Assembly (NCBI GenBank): GCA_031264975.1
Contig: JAISDH010000356.1
Span: 1 to 5,113 of the forward strand
Source: Bacteroidales bacterium
Lineage (GTDB): Bacteria; Bacteroidota; Bacteroidia; Bacteroidales; WCHB1-69
Reading direction: 5' to 3'
Length of the DNA: 5,113 bases
Below are positions 4,751 through 5,113 of this stretch, one piece after another. The first letter of the stretch is position 1; every line of letters starts with the position of its first letter. The translations under genes were made by a program, and so were the position numbers. The notes under the pieces were generated by a model. That model was given only the letters and a program-made list of their open reading frames with translations. It searched no databases and had not been told where the DNA came from.

Positions 4751-5113
4751 CTATCTCCCTTCCAGAAATTCATCGAGGTCGCGGCGCTCTTTCTTCGTAG
4801 GTCTTCCGGCGCCCTGTTCACGCCGCATGAACGAAGCGTGAGCGGCGGCTAACTTAGCCAGTTCTTCGGGTGGCGTAATGTTTTCGATAAACTGCGGTAC
4901 GTTTTTCGCCGGTTGCCTTTTGTCAATTATGGAAATTACTTTGTAAGCATATACCACCGGCATGCGGCGTACGGTAATCACATCGGCGGGTTTCACTTCA
5001 TGCGAAGGTTTAGCGTTCGCTCCGTTTATTTTTACTTTTCCGCCTTTGCAGGCTTCGGCCGCCTCACTGCGGGTTTTGAACAGTCGCACCGCCCAGAGAT
5101 ATTTATCAATGCG
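4751..5113 (-). CDS. hslR: Hsp15-like S4-domain RNA-binding protein (5' end off window)
   Basis: The minus-strand frame is open from the right edge to TAG at 4753-4751, giving 120 residues. The fragment starts R-I-D-K-Y-L-W-A-V-R-L-F-K-T-R, the conserved opening of the S4 domain of Hsp15-family proteins, so only a Met and perhaps a few residues are missing. An internal GTG at 5089 would cut this motif and is not the true start. The S4 domain (about 1-60) includes the K-V-K-I-N-G and V-K-P-A-D-V-I-T-V segments that form the RNA-binding surface. The tail carries ENITPPEE and GRPTKKERRDLDEF (103-116), typical of Bacteroidota members. In E. coli, Hsp15 binds stalled 50S subunits carrying a nascent chain and helps recycle them; the same role is assumed here. 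It is encoded convergently to the vWA-like gene. Its higher G+C codon use suggests resident core-genome DNA. The family assignment is strong; the symbol is by family resemblance. Confidence 0.85.
   Translation of the reverse strand, partial: RIDKYLWAVRLFKTRSEAAEACKGGKVKINGANAKPSHEVKPADVITVRRMPVVYAYKVISIIDKRQPAKNVPQFIENITPPEELAKLAAAHASFMRREQGAGRPTKKERRDLDEFLEGR

Noticed and set aside
4751..5089. Start of the S4 gene at the internal GTG (5089)
   Set aside because: The frame continues upstream as RIDKYLWAV, the conserved N-terminus of the family, so the true start is beyond the right edge.

Overview
The window looks like chromosomal DNA of a member of the Bacteroidota, probably an uncultured Bacteroidales-like organism. 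Three things point there: promoter-like TAnnTTTG boxes (-7 type) upstream of genes, AT-rich start regions without Shine-Dalgarno sequences, and protein types typical of the phylum (an Hsp15-like S4 protein ending in the GRPTKKERRDLDEF motif, and a 226-residue repeat-associated hypothetical protein).

Layout from left to right. Positions 1-475 hold the 5' part of a minus-strand gene for a small secreted protein with a CxxCH motif. A divergent intergenic region (476-1074) contains a GC-rich hairpin patch, plus-strand promoter boxes, and three successive tandem repeats with 10-, 7- and 21-bp units. These sit in the presumed leader of a 226-aa gene (1075-1755). That gene is followed by a short direct repeat touching its stop codon and by a strong intrinsic terminator (1788-1845). 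An AT-rich cassette comes next: a 66-aa small protein (1916-2116), a four-helix membrane protein with two coiled coils (2197-3423) and, 2 nt later, a membrane-anchored protein with a divergent von Willebrand factor A (vWA)-like domain (3426-4559). A structured spacer (4560-4750) separates this cassette from a convergent minus-strand gene for an Hsp15-like S4 RNA-binding protein that runs off the right edge.

The most interesting element is the tightly linked membrane/coiled-coil plus vWA-like pair, which I do not recognise as any named system. From charge distribution the coiled coils should lie in the cytoplasm and the vWA-like domain in the periplasm, so the two could form an envelope-spanning complex; this is inference. 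Second is the repeat-loaded leader of the 226-aa gene, whose 21-bp units can each be drawn as a tiny RNA hairpin. No RNA gene, CRISPR array, transposase or integrase is visible.
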